A stretch of DNA of 64,000 nt from Bacteroidota bacterium (GCA_016714535.1 JADKDR010000001.1:310001-374000); one strand, 5' to 3'. Positions 8,727-17,974 are shown, numbered from the stretch's first letter. A program made the numbers and translations. The notes: generated by a model from the sequence alone, not told the origin.

Positions 8727-10265
8727 TTAAAGTATATAATCGGTATTCAAAAAATTCGAATTTCTATTTTCAATAATCTCACTCAATATACGCTTATTAG
8801 TTTCGCTTGACTTTGCCGCCACCATGGTACGTATACTAAATACGCGTAAGGCATCGCTTACACTTAATGTACCTTCGGCCGAATCTTTTCTACCATTAAA
8901 CGGATAAACATCGGGACCTCGTTGACACTGTGCATTAATATTGAGCCTGCACACCTGATTTACAAGTGGGTCTATGAGGTCAGCAATACTGGTACTATCG
9001 CTGGCAAACAAGCTTGCTTGTTGCCCAAACTTACTATTCACAATATAGTCAACACATGTTTGCACATCATCAAAACCTATGATGGGTACAATGGGGCCAA
9101 ATTGCTCTTCGTAATAAATTCTCATATCGCTGGTTACATCAACTAATACAGCAGGATGCATGTAGGTATGCCAAATGTTGCCACCCTTATTATTGTATAG
9201 AATTGCTCCTTTATCAACGGCATCATCAATTAGCTCCTTAAGGTAATCTACTTTCCCTTTTTCGGGAAGGGGTGTTAACATCACATCCTTTTCCCATGGC
9301 ATTCCAGCAACAAGGGTATCTAGCTTGGCGCAATATGCTTCGACAAATTTGTTCTTAATTGAATTGTGCACAAAAACAATTTTCAAAGCAGTGCATCGCT
9401 GACCATTGTATGAGAGCGTACCTGCAACTACTTCGTTTACTGTATTTAGTATATCGGCATCGTGCATAATGATTACCGGGTTTTTCGCTTCAAGCCCAAG
9501 TGCACATCGAAGTCTGTTGGGCTGCGGATGTCCCCTTTTTAAAATATTAGCCACACGTGAAGAACCAATAAATGCCAACACATCAATACCACCTGATTCC
9601 ATTAATGCTCCGGCTGTTTCTGCACCATGTCCATAAATTATATTAATTACTCCCGGAGGAAACGTTCTTCTAAATATTTCGAGCAATGGAAAATGTAAAA
9701 GCACACCATATTTGGCCGGTTTAAAGATTACAGCATTTCCCATTATTAAGGCAGGAATTAGAGTGCAAAATGTTTCGTTCAAGGGATAGTTATATGGACC
9801 CATGCACAAAACAACTCCTAAGGGGCCTCTTCTTATCTGCGCATAAATGCCGCCCTGATTTTGTATACGGCTACTATCACGATCAAGATTTTTTAGCGAT
9901 TCAATCGTATCCTGAATGTATTCTATGGTTCGATCAAATTCCTTTTGAGAATCTGCTAAAGACTTTCCGATTTCCCACATGAGCAAATTAACTACTTGCT
10001 CCCTTTTCTCTTTCATTTGACGTGCAAATGATGCCACGGTCTCAATCCGTTGCTTAACCGTCATAGTTGCCCAAGTGCCACAACCATTGTTCCAGGCGGC
10101 TTTTGCAGCATCTAAAGCAATCATGGCTGCTTGCTTGTCCATCATGGGTTGCGAGCCAAGCACAAATGGGCGATGCGTTCCATCCTCCTCGCGAATGCAT
10201 ACAGGCGAATGCACTTCTTCAGTAGCTCCCTTCCACTCCACTAACTTACCACCTGCCAAAAACAA
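8727..10265 (-). CDS. gapN: Aldehyde dehydrogenase, GapN-type NADP-dependent glyceraldehyde-3-phosphate dehydrogenase
   Basis: A 512-residue aldehyde dehydrogenase. The catalytic residues are visible: Asn159 in GPYNYPLNE, Glu259 in GLEAKNP and Cys291 in NGQRCTALK. The Arg after the Gln next to the catalytic Cys and the neighbouring glycolysis genes favour non-phosphorylating GAPDH over other aldehyde dehydrogenases, but substrate choice is inference. The start is uncertain: no in-frame ATG exists. The only standard codon is TTG at 10265, while the frame stays open upstream for 10 or so codons. An ATG at 10311 lies in another frame and would join the gene if one base were removed near 10300. 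Confidence 0.8.
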   Translation of the reverse strand: MFLAGGKLVEWKGATEEVHSPVCIREEDGTHRPFVLGSQPMMDKQAAMIALDAAKAAWNNGCGTWATMTVKQRIETVASFARQMKEKREQVVNLLMWEIGKSLADSQKEFDRTIEYIQDTIESLKNLDRDSSRIQNQGGIYAQIRRGPLGVVLCMGPYNYPLNETFCTLIPALIMGNAVIFKPAKYGVLLHFPLLEIFRRTFPPGVINIIYGHGAETAGALMESGGIDVLAFIGSSRVANILKRGHPQPNRLRCALGLEAKNPVIIMHDADILNTVNEVVAGTLSYNGQRCTALKIVFVHNSIKNKFVEAYCAKLDTLVAGMPWEKDVMLTPLPEKGKVDYLKELIDDAVDKGAILYNNKGGNIWHTYMHPAVLVDVTSDMRIYYEEQFGPIVPIIGFDDVQTCVDYIVNSKFGQQASLFASDSTSIADLIDPLVNQVCRLNINAQCQRGPDVYPFNGRKDSAEGTLSVSDALRVFSIRTMVAAKSSETNKRILSEIIENRNSNFLNTDYIL

Positions 10266-10344
10266 CTTTGGTGTATAGGAGTAATCAATTTTATTGATTC
10301 AGGAATTTCATTGTAGGATGGGAATACAATCATATTGCAAATTT

Positions 10345-11340
10345 TTAGATTGCTAAAATTTCAGCAATTCTTAAGAGCGATTTATCAAGTACAAAATCTT
10401 TGTTGGTTGCATCGGCAAATGGAGTAAAAACAACTTTGTTATTTATTAAACCGGCCATTTTACGACACTCTCCACGTATGAGTGCCTCGGTTGCCTCTAC
10501 CCCTAACCTACTTGCTAAAACACGGTCAAAGCATGTTGGCGAACCACCACGCTGCACATGTCCCAACACAGTAACTTTAACATCATAATCGCTTGCTCTC
10601 TCTTTAACTTTTTCAGCAATCTTATATGCACCTCCGCCCTGTTCACCTTCGGCTACAATGACGATACTTGATGTTTTTTTATTTTTCGCTCCTCGTTCAA
10701 GTACTTCAACCAAATGTTCTACGCTCGTACTTCTTTCTGGTAATAATATATGCTCGGCACCACCGCCAATACCAGCGGCAAGCGCTATGCAGCCGGAGTC
10801 GCGTCCCATTACTTCTATAAAAAATAACCTATTGTGCGAAGCTGCTGTATCTCTAATTTTATCAATTGCTTCTATTGCTGTATTGATAGCAGTATCATAA
10901 CCTATGGTATAATCGGTACCATACAAATCATTATCTATTGTTCCGGGAGTGCCAATAATTGGTATTCCATACTCGCTAAAAAAAACTTCGGCACCGGTGA
11001 AAGTTCCATCACCACCAATGGCAATTATTCCATCAATTCCATTGGCAATAAGATTTCCGTAAGCTAATCTTCTACCCTCATTGGTGCGGAAGCGCTCGCT
11101 TCTGGCAGTTTTAAGAATGGTACCACCACGGTGTATGATGTTGCTAACGCTGCGTGCATCCATCGGTATAAACTCATTGTCAATCATACCCTCATACCCA
11201 CGCATGATGCCTACTATTTCTTTGTTATGGTAAAGTGCTGTGCGCACCACTGCGCGTATATTTGCATTCATACCGGGACCATCGCCACCAGAAGTAAATA
11301 CAGCTATTTTATTAATGGGTTTTGCAAAATCTTTTACCAT
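10345..11340 (-). CDS. pfkA: ATP-dependent 6-phosphofructokinase
   Basis: A 331-residue glycolytic enzyme that converts fructose 6-phosphate to fructose 1,6-bisphosphate. Motifs: SGGDGPGMN at 17-25, GGDGT at 109-113, TIDND at 134-138 with the catalytic Asp, and MGRDSG at 178-183. The Gly in GGDGT (rather than Asp) indicates ATP rather than pyrophosphate use. The ATG is preceded by an 8-base T run on the coding strand and by a foldable leader (see 11350-11430). Confidence 0.96.
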   Translation of the reverse strand: MVKDFAKPINKIAVFTSGGDGPGMNANIRAVVRTALYHNKEIVGIMRGYEGMIDNEFIPMDARSVSNIIHRGGTILKTARSERFRTNEGRRLAYGNLIANGIDGIIAIGGDGTFTGAEVFFSEYGIPIIGTPGTIDNDLYGTDYTIGYDTAINTAIEAIDKIRDTAASHNRLFFIEVMGRDSGCIALAAGIGGGAEHILLPERSTSVEHLVEVLERGAKNKKTSSIVIVAEGEQGGGAYKIAEKVKERASDYDVKVTVLGHVQRGGSPTCFDRVLASRLGVEATEALIRGECRKMAGLINNKVVFTPFADATNKDFVLDKSLLRIAEILAI

Positions 11341-11349
11341 AAAAAAAAG

Positions 11350-11430
11350 AATGGAGTGGCGAAGATAGTGTAAATTCTACACTATGAAAGAGTAGAAATA
11401 TTTTTTTTTAAAAATATGAGCCACTCTATT
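11350..11430 (-). promoter_or_regulatory. Structured leader upstream of pfkA
   Basis: Three nested inverted repeats can form a branched fold just before the pfkA start: an outer 7-bp stem (11354-11360 with 11420-11426) encloses two hairpins, ATAGTGTA/TACACTAT (11365-11372 with 11378-11385) and ATATTTTT/AAAAATAT (11398-11405 with 11410-11417). It lies between pdhB and pfkA. It could be a cis-acting RNA element, a terminator remnant or protein-binding sites. No known riboswitch class was recognised. Confidence 0.4.
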
Positions 11431-11524
11431 TTAATGGAAGAGTTGCTATGATGTGATTAAAAAATTCTAAAAAGAAAAATGCTGTAACTAAAGGAAAGAT
11501 GGAATGGTTTTGCAAACGCAGGTT

Positions 11525-12514
11525 CTATGCATTTTGATTATGATACATTACACTCTTTACGGCTTCGATAACACGAGCAGGGTTAGGTAAGTAGGCTTCG
11601 ATAAGCGTGGGAGCATAAGGAAGCGGCACATCTCCACCCATAACACGAATAATAGGTGCATCGAGGTAATCAAAAGCGAGGCGTTGTACCATAAAGGTTA
11701 TTTCGGAGGCAATACTTGCCAAAGGCCAACTTTCTTCAACAATTACAAGTCGATTAGTTTTCTTAACTGAGTTAATAACCGTTGTGTAGTCGATGGGTCT
11801 AACTGAGCGCAGGTCAATTACTTCGGCACTTACCTGCTCTTTGGCTAATTCTTCTGCAGCTTTTAAGGCCACCTTCATCATCTTGCCAAAGGATACAATG
11901 GTAACATCGGTGCCAGTCTGTTTTATATCAGCTACTCCAATTGGCATAAGGTATTCCCCATCCGGAATCATTCCTTTATCGCCATACATTTGTTCTGACT
12001 CCATAAAAATGACCGGGTCATTATCTCGAATTGCAGATTTTAATAATCCTTTGGCATCGGCCGGATTAGAAGGAACAACAACTTTTAACCCCGGACAATT
12101 GGCATACCAGTTTTCGAAAGCCTGCGAATGTTGCGAGCTCAACATACCGGCACTTGCAGTGGGTCCTCTAAAAACTATAGGTACAGTAAATTGACCACCA
12201 CTCATACTCATCATTTTGGCAGCACTATTTATTACCTGATCTATTGCCACCAGCGAGAAATTGAAAGTCATAAACTCAATAATAGGTCGCAAGCCATTCA
12301 TGGCTGCACCAACACCAATACCTGCAAAACCCAATTCGGCAATTGGAGTATCAATCACTCGCTTGGGACCAAATTCGTCCAGCATTCCCTGCGAAACCTT
12401 GTATGCACCATTATATTCTGCCACCTCTTCGCCCATAAGGAATACGCGCTCATCTCTGCGCATTTCTTCACTCAATGCTTCACGTAATGCTTCTCTAAAT
12501 TGTACTTCTCTCAT
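11525..12514 (-). CDS. pdhB: Pyruvate dehydrogenase E1 component, beta subunit
   Basis: A 329-residue transketolase-like subunit. The conserved Glu of FLMGEEVAEYNGAYKVSQG (about residues 25-44), which contacts the thiamin ring, is present, as are DTPIAELGFAGIGVGAAM, the RGPTASAGMLSSQHSQ segment and the C-terminal transketolase domain (VIDLRSVRPID...EESWP). It would partner with an E1 alpha subunit, which is not in this window. The gene stands alone, with its own likely promoter upstream. The call against branched-chain 2-oxoacid dehydrogenase beta rests on overall resemblance. Confidence 0.9.
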   Translation of the reverse strand: MREVQFREALREALSEEMRRDERVFLMGEEVAEYNGAYKVSQGMLDEFGPKRVIDTPIAELGFAGIGVGAAMNGLRPIIEFMTFNFSLVAIDQVINSAAKMMSMSGGQFTVPIVFRGPTASAGMLSSQHSQAFENWYANCPGLKVVVPSNPADAKGLLKSAIRDNDPVIFMESEQMYGDKGMIPDGEYLMPIGVADIKQTGTDVTIVSFGKMMKVALKAAEELAKEQVSAEVIDLRSVRPIDYTTVINSVKKTNRLVIVEESWPLASIASEITFMVQRLAFDYLDAPIIRVMGGDVPLPYAPTLIEAYLPNPARVIEAVKSVMYHNQNA

Positions 12515-12534
12515 CTTATTGTTTTTAGGGGTGG

Positions 12535-12565
12535 CAAATCTAATTTAATTTGAAATAACAATCAA
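12535..12565 (-). promoter_or_regulatory. Possible Bacteroidota-type promoter for pdhB
   Basis: On the minus strand a TAGATTTG box (12542-12535, matching the TAnnTTTG -7 consensus) lies about 20 bases upstream of the pdhB ATG. A TTG lies about 20 bases further upstream (12565-12563). Spacing and motif fit the major sigma factor consensus of this phylum. This is a pattern match only. Confidence 0.4.
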
Positions 12566-12668
12566 TTGTAATTGCTTTTTGAAACTGAACATAATGTGTA
12601 ATGAATTTTAATTACGAAAATGTAATTATCGAAAATTGATTTAGTACGAATAAAATGGGAAGGTAAAA

Positions 12669-13058
12669 TTAACTTGCGAACAGCCAATATACAGCTATGG
12701 TAACAATTAAGCCAACCAGATAAGAACCAATAATAAATTTTCGCGCCCTTTGCTTATCTATTTTATGAAACTGAGGATTTCCAACTTCCTGCTTGTTACC
12801 AAACTCAGAAAAGTTAAAAACTCCATCGAATGCATACTTAACACAAAACCTATACTTAACTTGTAACAATGTTAGTATGAAGTTACTTAAGCTTAGAAAA
12901 AAAAGAACCGCAACAATCCAATGCTGCGGGAATGCAATAAAAAAAGACAGTAAACCAATACTTAAAATGGCAGTTGTAAGGCACATAACAAGGCGCACTT
13001 TAATTTCAACTTGTCCAATGTTACACAGACCGGGTATATATGGTGAATTGTTGTTCAT
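12669..13058 (-). CDS. Small integral membrane protein of unknown function
   Basis: A 129-residue protein not assigned to a named family. Residues 1-20 contain Tyr-Ile-Pro-Gly-Leu-Cys-Asn-Ile-Gly followed by an EIKVR segment. Then come a pair of hydrophobic segments (about 23-45 and 48-66), a cytosolic-looking loop with a Phe-Asn-Phe-Ser-Glu-Phe-Gly stretch, a basic segment and a last membrane segment (about 107-127). The CNIGxxEIxxR start is likely a conserved feature. It lies between pdhB and a NarL-type regulator, with 39 bases to the regulator on the same strand. Confidence 0.7.
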   Translation of the reverse strand: MNNNSPYIPGLCNIGQVEIKVRLVMCLTTAILSIGLLSFFIAFPQHWIVAVLFFLSLSNFILTLLQVKYRFCVKYAFDGVFNFSEFGNKQEVGNPQFHKIDKQRARKFIIGSYLVGLIVTIAVYWLFAS

Positions 13059-13097
13059 TAGTATGAAACAATTATTAATTAAAAAAGTTTAACTAAA

Positions 13098-13748
13098 TTA
13101 ATGAGGTTCATAAATCTTGTGCTCTAAGGCAAAAATAACCAGGCCAACCATATTTTTGCTTTGCGTTTTCTGAAGCAGTTTTAACCGATGTCCTTCAATG
13201 GTTTTTTCACTTAGGAAGAGTTTTTCGGCAATTTCTTTCGTTGAGTATTGTTCGCAAACCAAACACAGCACTTCCTTTTCGCGATCGGTTAAAGGTTCGA
13301 TGTAATGAGTTGGTTTATGCAAATTTAAATTGATCATTTTTTGAAGCAATATATCACTCACTTCACGCGAATAGTATTTACCACCATCCATTACTTCTTC
13401 TATTGCTTCTTGAATCTCAGTCTTGTTAGTATTCTTGAGTAAATATCCCGAAGCTCCTGCTTTAAACATTTCAATTATGTTATCCTTATCATCAAGCATG
13501 CTTAAGGCGATAACCTTTACCGAAGGAAATTCCTTACTAACTATTTTTGTAGTTGCAATGCCATCTTGTTGCGGCATATTAATATCCATAAATATAAGGT
13601 CGACCGGATTGTTGCGCAAATGTTCAATAACCTTTAATCCATTTTCAGCCTGATCAATTTTTTTAATTACTTGAATAAGCTTCAATGTTGATTCTAGGCC
13701 TTTACGAAAAAGCGAATGATCATCGGCAATTAATATGGAATAAGACAT
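13098..13748 (-). CDS. NarL/FixJ-family response regulator
   Basis: A 216-residue regulator. The receiver domain (1-120) has acidic residues at 9-10, the phospho-acceptor Asp55 in LIFMDINMP, and Lys in GYLLKN near 106. A LuxR-type helix-turn-helix follows (about 148-210), beginning LTDREKEVLCLV and including STKEIAEKLFLSEKTIEGHR. No histidine kinase gene adjoins it; the nearest is the orphan kinase at 18874. Upstream, 13749-14487 is a long gap. Confidence 0.92.
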   Translation of the reverse strand: MSYSILIADDHSLFRKGLESTLKLIQVIKKIDQAENGLKVIEHLRNNPVDLIFMDINMPQQDGIATTKIVSKEFPSVKVIALSMLDDKDNIIEMFKAGASGYLLKNTNKTEIQEAIEEVMDGGKYYSREVSDILLQKMINLNLHKPTHYIEPLTDREKEVLCLVCEQYSTKEIAEKLFLSEKTIEGHRLKLLQKTQSKNMVGLVIFALEHKIYEPH

Positions 13749-14487
13749 AAACTAAAAAAGTAGCGTTTGTATTAAAAAATAAAGTTGCACGTTCTCAATC
13801 TTCAAACCGTTCAACGCCACAAAGTTAATTTTTTACCTATACATTATATTACTTACCACGAGGTCTCTAAAATTAAATTTAATCTTAAAGAAAGGATAAA
13901 ATAAAAGCAACTTTAAGTAATGCTTGTGGTTTCATGTTGAAAAATATTAATCTTTGAGAGTTGCAAGAATTTATTTAAAACCGAGAAAATAAAAAGTTTT
14001 CTATTTGAAACGGATATGTACATTAGCCGCATCTTATACAAACAAACAGGAACTTGCAGCAGAATGATTGAAAAATCACCAGTCTATACTCAATCGCTGC
14101 TATAGCAAACAATTCCATACAAGAAAAAAGCCGGTAATGTCAATTTCCTTTTGGGTTAATGCACCCTTTTCGCTCTGTTCTACTTTTATCTATCCGATAT
14201 AAGTTGGCATACCGGTTTTTATCAAAATGTCTTTTAACAAATACTGCTCGTTCCCAAATGAAATAATCTTCATGTTTCTGCATATATTTTACCCACTATT
14301 TTCTTTAATTCAATCCAATTATTTTATCCATTTACCACATTTTTTGGACAATTAGGGTATATGATTCATTTTTTGGAACTGAATTTGAAAAGGGTCACCT
14401 TGGTTTTGTAATCCAAAACAAAACTAGTCAACAGTTGAAAAAAATCAGTGCATTTTTCAACTGTTCATCTAAATCAAAATATAAAAA
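13749..14487. other. Intergenic gap with no supported gene
   Basis: An AT-rich 739-base gap between a minus-strand regulator and a plus-strand secreted protein. It should hold both promoters. On the minus strand, 14273-14100 reads as a 58-codon frame with an internal TAG at codon 28, which may be a small decayed gene. A perfect inverted repeat lies at 14430-14465. Nothing else was recognised. Confidence 0.5.
14430..14465. promoter_or_regulatory. Perfect 13-bp inverted repeat before the lysyl-oxidase-like gene
   Basis: The sequence AACAGTTGAAAAA (14430-14442) and its exact complement (14453-14465) are separated by 10 bases, ending 22 bases before the ATG at 14488. It could be an operator for a dimeric regulator or a hairpin in the mRNA leader near the ribosome-binding region. 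Confidence 0.6.
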
Positions 14488-16839
14488 ATGAAAAAAATTA
14501 TCACGATTGTGGTATGGGTTTTTATTGCCCTATTTGAAGCAAATGCGCAATGCACCACATCAAATGCTACCAGTTGCCAATGTGCAAATCCAAATCAGGT
14601 AAACTGCGAATTATTGCCAGACATTACTGTTGCTACACAGCCCCTGTTAACTAGCGGTACATATGGTGTTATGGAATACGCTTATAACGATTTATCGTCA
14701 AAGAAAAGCCAGTTACGAATCAGTGTATCTACCCCAAATATAGGGCGCGGACCGCTAGAAGTTAGAACAACAAACAGCTATGTGTGCGGCACCGATACCA
14801 TTATTGGCACACCACCAACTCTTTGCCCGAATACAGGCGTTGCCCCAAAGCAAATTATAGAACAACGCATTTATCAGAAGAATCAAAATGCAATGAGCTA
14901 CTATTCAAAGCCTGCGGGCTCCATGACTTTTCATCCAACGCATGGACATATGCATGTGGACAATTGGGCAAATTTTTCGCTACGAACTGCAACCGCTGAT
15001 CCTAACCCATTAAATTGGCCCATGGTAACGCAAGGAACTAAGCTGGCTTTTTGTTTAATGGATTATGGTTATTGCAGCATTTATAATCAGGCTTGCAAGG
15101 ATACACTAGGCAATACGCTTACCAGCTCAAATATTCCCAATTATGGATTAGGAGGTGCAACATACTCTTGCAGCAATGTGGTACAAGGAATTTCGGCTGG
15201 CTATCTGGATATATATTATCAATACCTTGACGGAATGCAAATGCAACTTGATACGTTAATGTGCAATGGAGATTATTGGATTGTTGTAGAAATTGATCCG
15301 CTGAATATTTTTAAAGAATCGAATGAAAAAAACAATGTTGTTGCTGTACCTTTTACAATAACCAAGCAACGTCCACAACCTGAAATAGTGGTATCGCCAA
15401 GTCAAACCATGTGCTCTGGAAATAGCGTACAACTTAATGCAAGCGGAGCTTCTAATTACAAATGGCTGGCCAATAATTTTAATGCAACTGGAGATAAGAT
15501 TACTGTATCTCCTGCAACTACAACTACATATACAGTTATCGGCCAAGGTGCCGGAACTGGATGCATAGATACAAATTATGTAACGGTGCAAGTTGATTCG
15601 TCACCCACGGTAAGCACAAGCGGTTCGTCAACCCTTTGTGCCGGTGGCAGTGCCACACTCGAGGCAAACGGAGCAATCAATTACTCCTGGCAACCAACGC
15701 AGTCTTTGGGCGACACAAGTGCGGCTATAACATCTGCTTCACCTGCCGTATCAACCATCTATACAGTAACCGGCACAAACACATCAGGTTGCTCTGCTAC
15801 AGCAACAGCAATGGTTAATGTATCAACCTTAAATTTGACCATAAGTGCACCGAGCACAAAAATATGCAGTGGCCAATCGGCAATAATGCAAGCGCAAGGT
15901 GCGGGCACTTTTGCATGGTCGCCAGGCGGAGGTCTCAACAGTACTACTGCAAGCACTGTAACTTGTGCAGCAGCAACATCCACAACATATACTGTAACGG
16001 GTACAGATGCCTATGGATGCACCGCCACCGCATCGATGGCTATGCAGGTGCTGCCATTACCGGTAGTTAGCTTTACTCCATTGTTATCCTCTTATCATAA
16101 TAACACAGTGAGCGTTCCACTATTTGCATCTCCTGCAGGAGGAAGCTTTACCGGGCCGGGTGTAGCAGGCACATCGTGGAATCCATACAACCTGCTACCA
16201 GCATCTTACTCGCTAACCTATAAATATACAGATATCAATGGCTGCAGCAATCAAGCTAAAGCAACCACATTGCTTACTTATACTTGCACCAAACCTACCG
16301 GATTAATTATTAATAATATTGGAGCTACCAGTGCTAATATCTTTTGGGGCTCGGCATCAACAGCACAAACTTTTATTATCAAGTACAAGCCTGTTACTTC
16401 AACCATTTGGAGCTCGATTACTGTAAACGGCAATCCACATGTAACCTCTGCACTTGTATCATCGCTAAAACCTAATACAACTTATCAAATCAATGTAATG
16501 ACCAATTGCGGAATTAAAAGTGCTACAAGCAGCACAATCACTTTTACTACTAAAGGTAATCCACGCTTAATGGCAAGCTATGACGGAAGCCAATCGCTGC
16601 AAGTAGTGCCAAATCCTTCGCATGGATTGTGCTACACTGAGTTTGAAAGTGATATTGCACAAGAATCTGTAATCAAAATCATCGATCTTACCGGCAAAAC
16701 TTGCTTTAATAAGTCGCTGCAAGTCAATGCAGGCTATAACAAACTGGAATTTGATTTAACACATTTGTCACGGGGTGTGTATATGATGCAAATGCAACTA
16801 GTAAACGAAATGCTAGTTTCAAAAATTATTATCGAATAA
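14488..16839 (+). CDS. Secreted lysyl-oxidase-like protein with Ig-like and fibronectin domains and T9SS sorting domain
   Basis: 783 residues. A signal peptide (1-20, ending Ala-Asn-Ala) is followed by a Cys-rich start and a lysyl-oxidase-like domain to about residue 300. This domain has a His cluster, FHPTHGHMHVDNW (His149, 152, 154, 156), fitting a copper site, then LAFCLMDYGYC and the QGISAGY...GDYWIVVEIDP...ESNEKNNV segment typical of bacterial LOX homologues. Several Ig/PKD-like repeats follow (about 303-590, each opening with a Cys after the first strand), then a fibronectin type III domain (about 598-690) and a T9SS sorting domain (about 705-783, from VVPNPS). It is probably exported to the surface, where it might oxidise amines or be purely structural; activity is inference. 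Confidence 0.8.
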   Translation: MKKIITIVVWVFIALFEANAQCTTSNATSCQCANPNQVNCELLPDITVATQPLLTSGTYGVMEYAYNDLSSKKSQLRISVSTPNIGRGPLEVRTTNSYVCGTDTIIGTPPTLCPNTGVAPKQIIEQRIYQKNQNAMSYYSKPAGSMTFHPTHGHMHVDNWANFSLRTATADPNPLNWPMVTQGTKLAFCLMDYGYCSIYNQACKDTLGNTLTSSNIPNYGLGGATYSCSNVVQGISAGYLDIYYQYLDGMQMQLDTLMCNGDYWIVVEIDPLNIFKESNEKNNVVAVPFTITKQRPQPEIVVSPSQTMCSGNSVQLNASGASNYKWLANNFNATGDKITVSPATTTTYTVIGQGAGTGCIDTNYVTVQVDSSPTVSTSGSSTLCAGGSATLEANGAINYSWQPTQSLGDTSAAITSASPAVSTIYTVTGTNTSGCSATATAMVNVSTLNLTISAPSTKICSGQSAIMQAQGAGTFAWSPGGGLNSTTASTVTCAAATSTTYTVTGTDAYGCTATASMAMQVLPLPVVSFTPLLSSYHNNTVSVPLFASPAGGSFTGPGVAGTSWNPYNLLPASYSLTYKYTDINGCSNQAKATTLLTYTCTKPTGLIINNIGATSANIFWGSASTAQTFIIKYKPVTSTIWSSITVNGNPHVTSALVSSLKPNTTYQINVMTNCGIKSATSSTITFTTKGNPRLMASYDGSQSLQVVPNPSHGLCYTEFESDIAQESVIKIIDLTGKTCFNKSLQVNAGYNKLEFDLTHLSRGVYMMQMQLVNEMLVSKIIIE

Positions 16840-16867
16840 CAAAAATACCCTTTCTTTATAGTTTCTT

Positions 16868-16892
16868 AAAAACCGCTTAATGAGCGGTTTTT
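16868..16892. terminator. Bidirectional terminator between converging genes
   Basis: A 10-bp perfect stem (16868-16877 with 16883-16892) around a TAATG loop, with an A run on one side and a T run on the other. It can end transcription from the LOX-like gene on the plus strand and from the small membrane gene on the minus strand. Confidence 0.85.
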
Positions 16893-17201
16893 TTATTGCT
16901 GCCTCAACAACAAAATAAACAATATTGCAGAGGCGAATAAAACCAATAAAGCACCATTAGCAGTACTTGGCTTATTCCATTTAATGTAATTCATTCTAAA
17001 AAAAATCACCACCGAGACCATGGATGCCATTAACAACTTGGTATTTGGAACTGGGCTAGCAACCACCTTAAACTTTAATAAAGAAAGACTACTGAAAAAA
17101 ACGCATAGAAAAGACAATGCTGCAAGCAATAATGAAATAGTTATTCCGGTAAGAATCGAATCTTTACTATTGACAAACTTAGGCATGAATTTTATTTCCA
17201 A
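16893..17201 (-). CDS. Small membrane protein of unknown function
   Basis: 102 residues with three hydrophobic segments (about 17-40, 52-68, 80-99); no family recognised. The first ATG at 17201 overlaps the end of surE by 10 bases, while a second Met (17186, start MPKFVNSK) would leave no overlap and may be the true start. It is the last gene before the bidirectional terminator, in a row with surE and engB. Confidence 0.6.
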   Translation of the reverse strand: MEIKFMPKFVNSKDSILTGITISLLLAALSFLCVFFSSLSLLKFKVVASPVPNTKLLMASMVSVVIFFRMNYIKWNKPSTANGALLVLFASAILFILLLRQQ

Positions 17202-17974
17202 TCGAAGGTGTTAAGCGAAGCAATGGCATGATGAGCAGTGAAATCAAACATTACAGGCACAACACTAATGTACTTGTTTTTCAACGCCCACTCATCGGTA
17301 TCTTTTCCTAAATCATGATTAACAAACTTACCTGTAAGCCAATAATATTTACGATGCGATGGATCGAAACGTTCGTCAAAATCTTCATACCATTTTGCTA
17401 ATGCCTGCCTGCATACTTTTATTCCTTTAATTGATTTTATTGGCAGGTCCGGAATATTTACATTTAATAACACATTGCGAGGTAGTCCGTGTTTTAACAC
17501 GTTTCGTGCAATTCTTAATGCAAAATGAGATGCTGCTTCAAAGCTTGCATTATAAGCAAAGTTATTTAATGAAAACCCTATCGAAGGTATTCCCTCAATA
17601 GCGCCTTCCATGGCGGCACTCATGGTGCCCGAATAGATTACATTAATAGACGAATTATTACCATGATTTATACCGCTCACACACAAATCAGGCTTGCGGT
17701 GCAACACTTTGTTTACGGCAAGTTTAACACAATCAACTGGTGTTCCGCTGCATTGCCATGCTTCTATATGGCCATGTACATCAACCTTATCAAGCCGCAA
17801 TGGCTTGTTCATCGTAATTGCGTGCCCCATACCCGATTGAGGGCTATCAGGCGCAACGATCACTACCCGGCCAATTTTGCTCATGGCTTCGGCCAATGCC
17901 CTAATGCCAGGTGCCGATATACCATCATCATTTACTACTAAAATTACAGGCTTTTCCTTTTTAATCACCGGCAT
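17192..17974 (-). CDS. surE: 5'/3'-nucleotidase SurE
   Basis: A 260-residue metal-dependent nucleotide phosphatase. The metal-binding N-D-D-G is at residues 15-18. It is followed by APDSPQSGMGHAIT, the SGTPVDCVKLA segment near 95-105 and SGINHGNNSSINVIYSGTMSAAMEG, all SurE signatures. The length is normal. Its start lies 3 bases after the engB stop codon. Confidence 0.95.
   Translation of the reverse strand: MPVIKKEKPVILVVNDDGISAPGIRALAEAMSKIGRVVIVAPDSPQSGMGHAITMNKPLRLDKVDVHGHIEAWQCSGTPVDCVKLAVNKVLHRKPDLCVSGINHGNNSSINVIYSGTMSAAMEGAIEGIPSIGFSLNNFAYNASFEAASHFALRIARNVLKHGLPRNVLLNVNIPDLPIKSIKGIKVCRQALAKWYEDFDERFDPSHRKYYWLTGKFVNHDLGKDTDEWALKNKYISVVPVMFDFTAHHAIASLNTFDWK

Noticed and set aside
14100..14273. 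Possible small gene on the minus strand (58 codons)
   Set aside because: An internal TAG at codon 28 splits it and I recognise no family; it is mentioned only in the gap entry.
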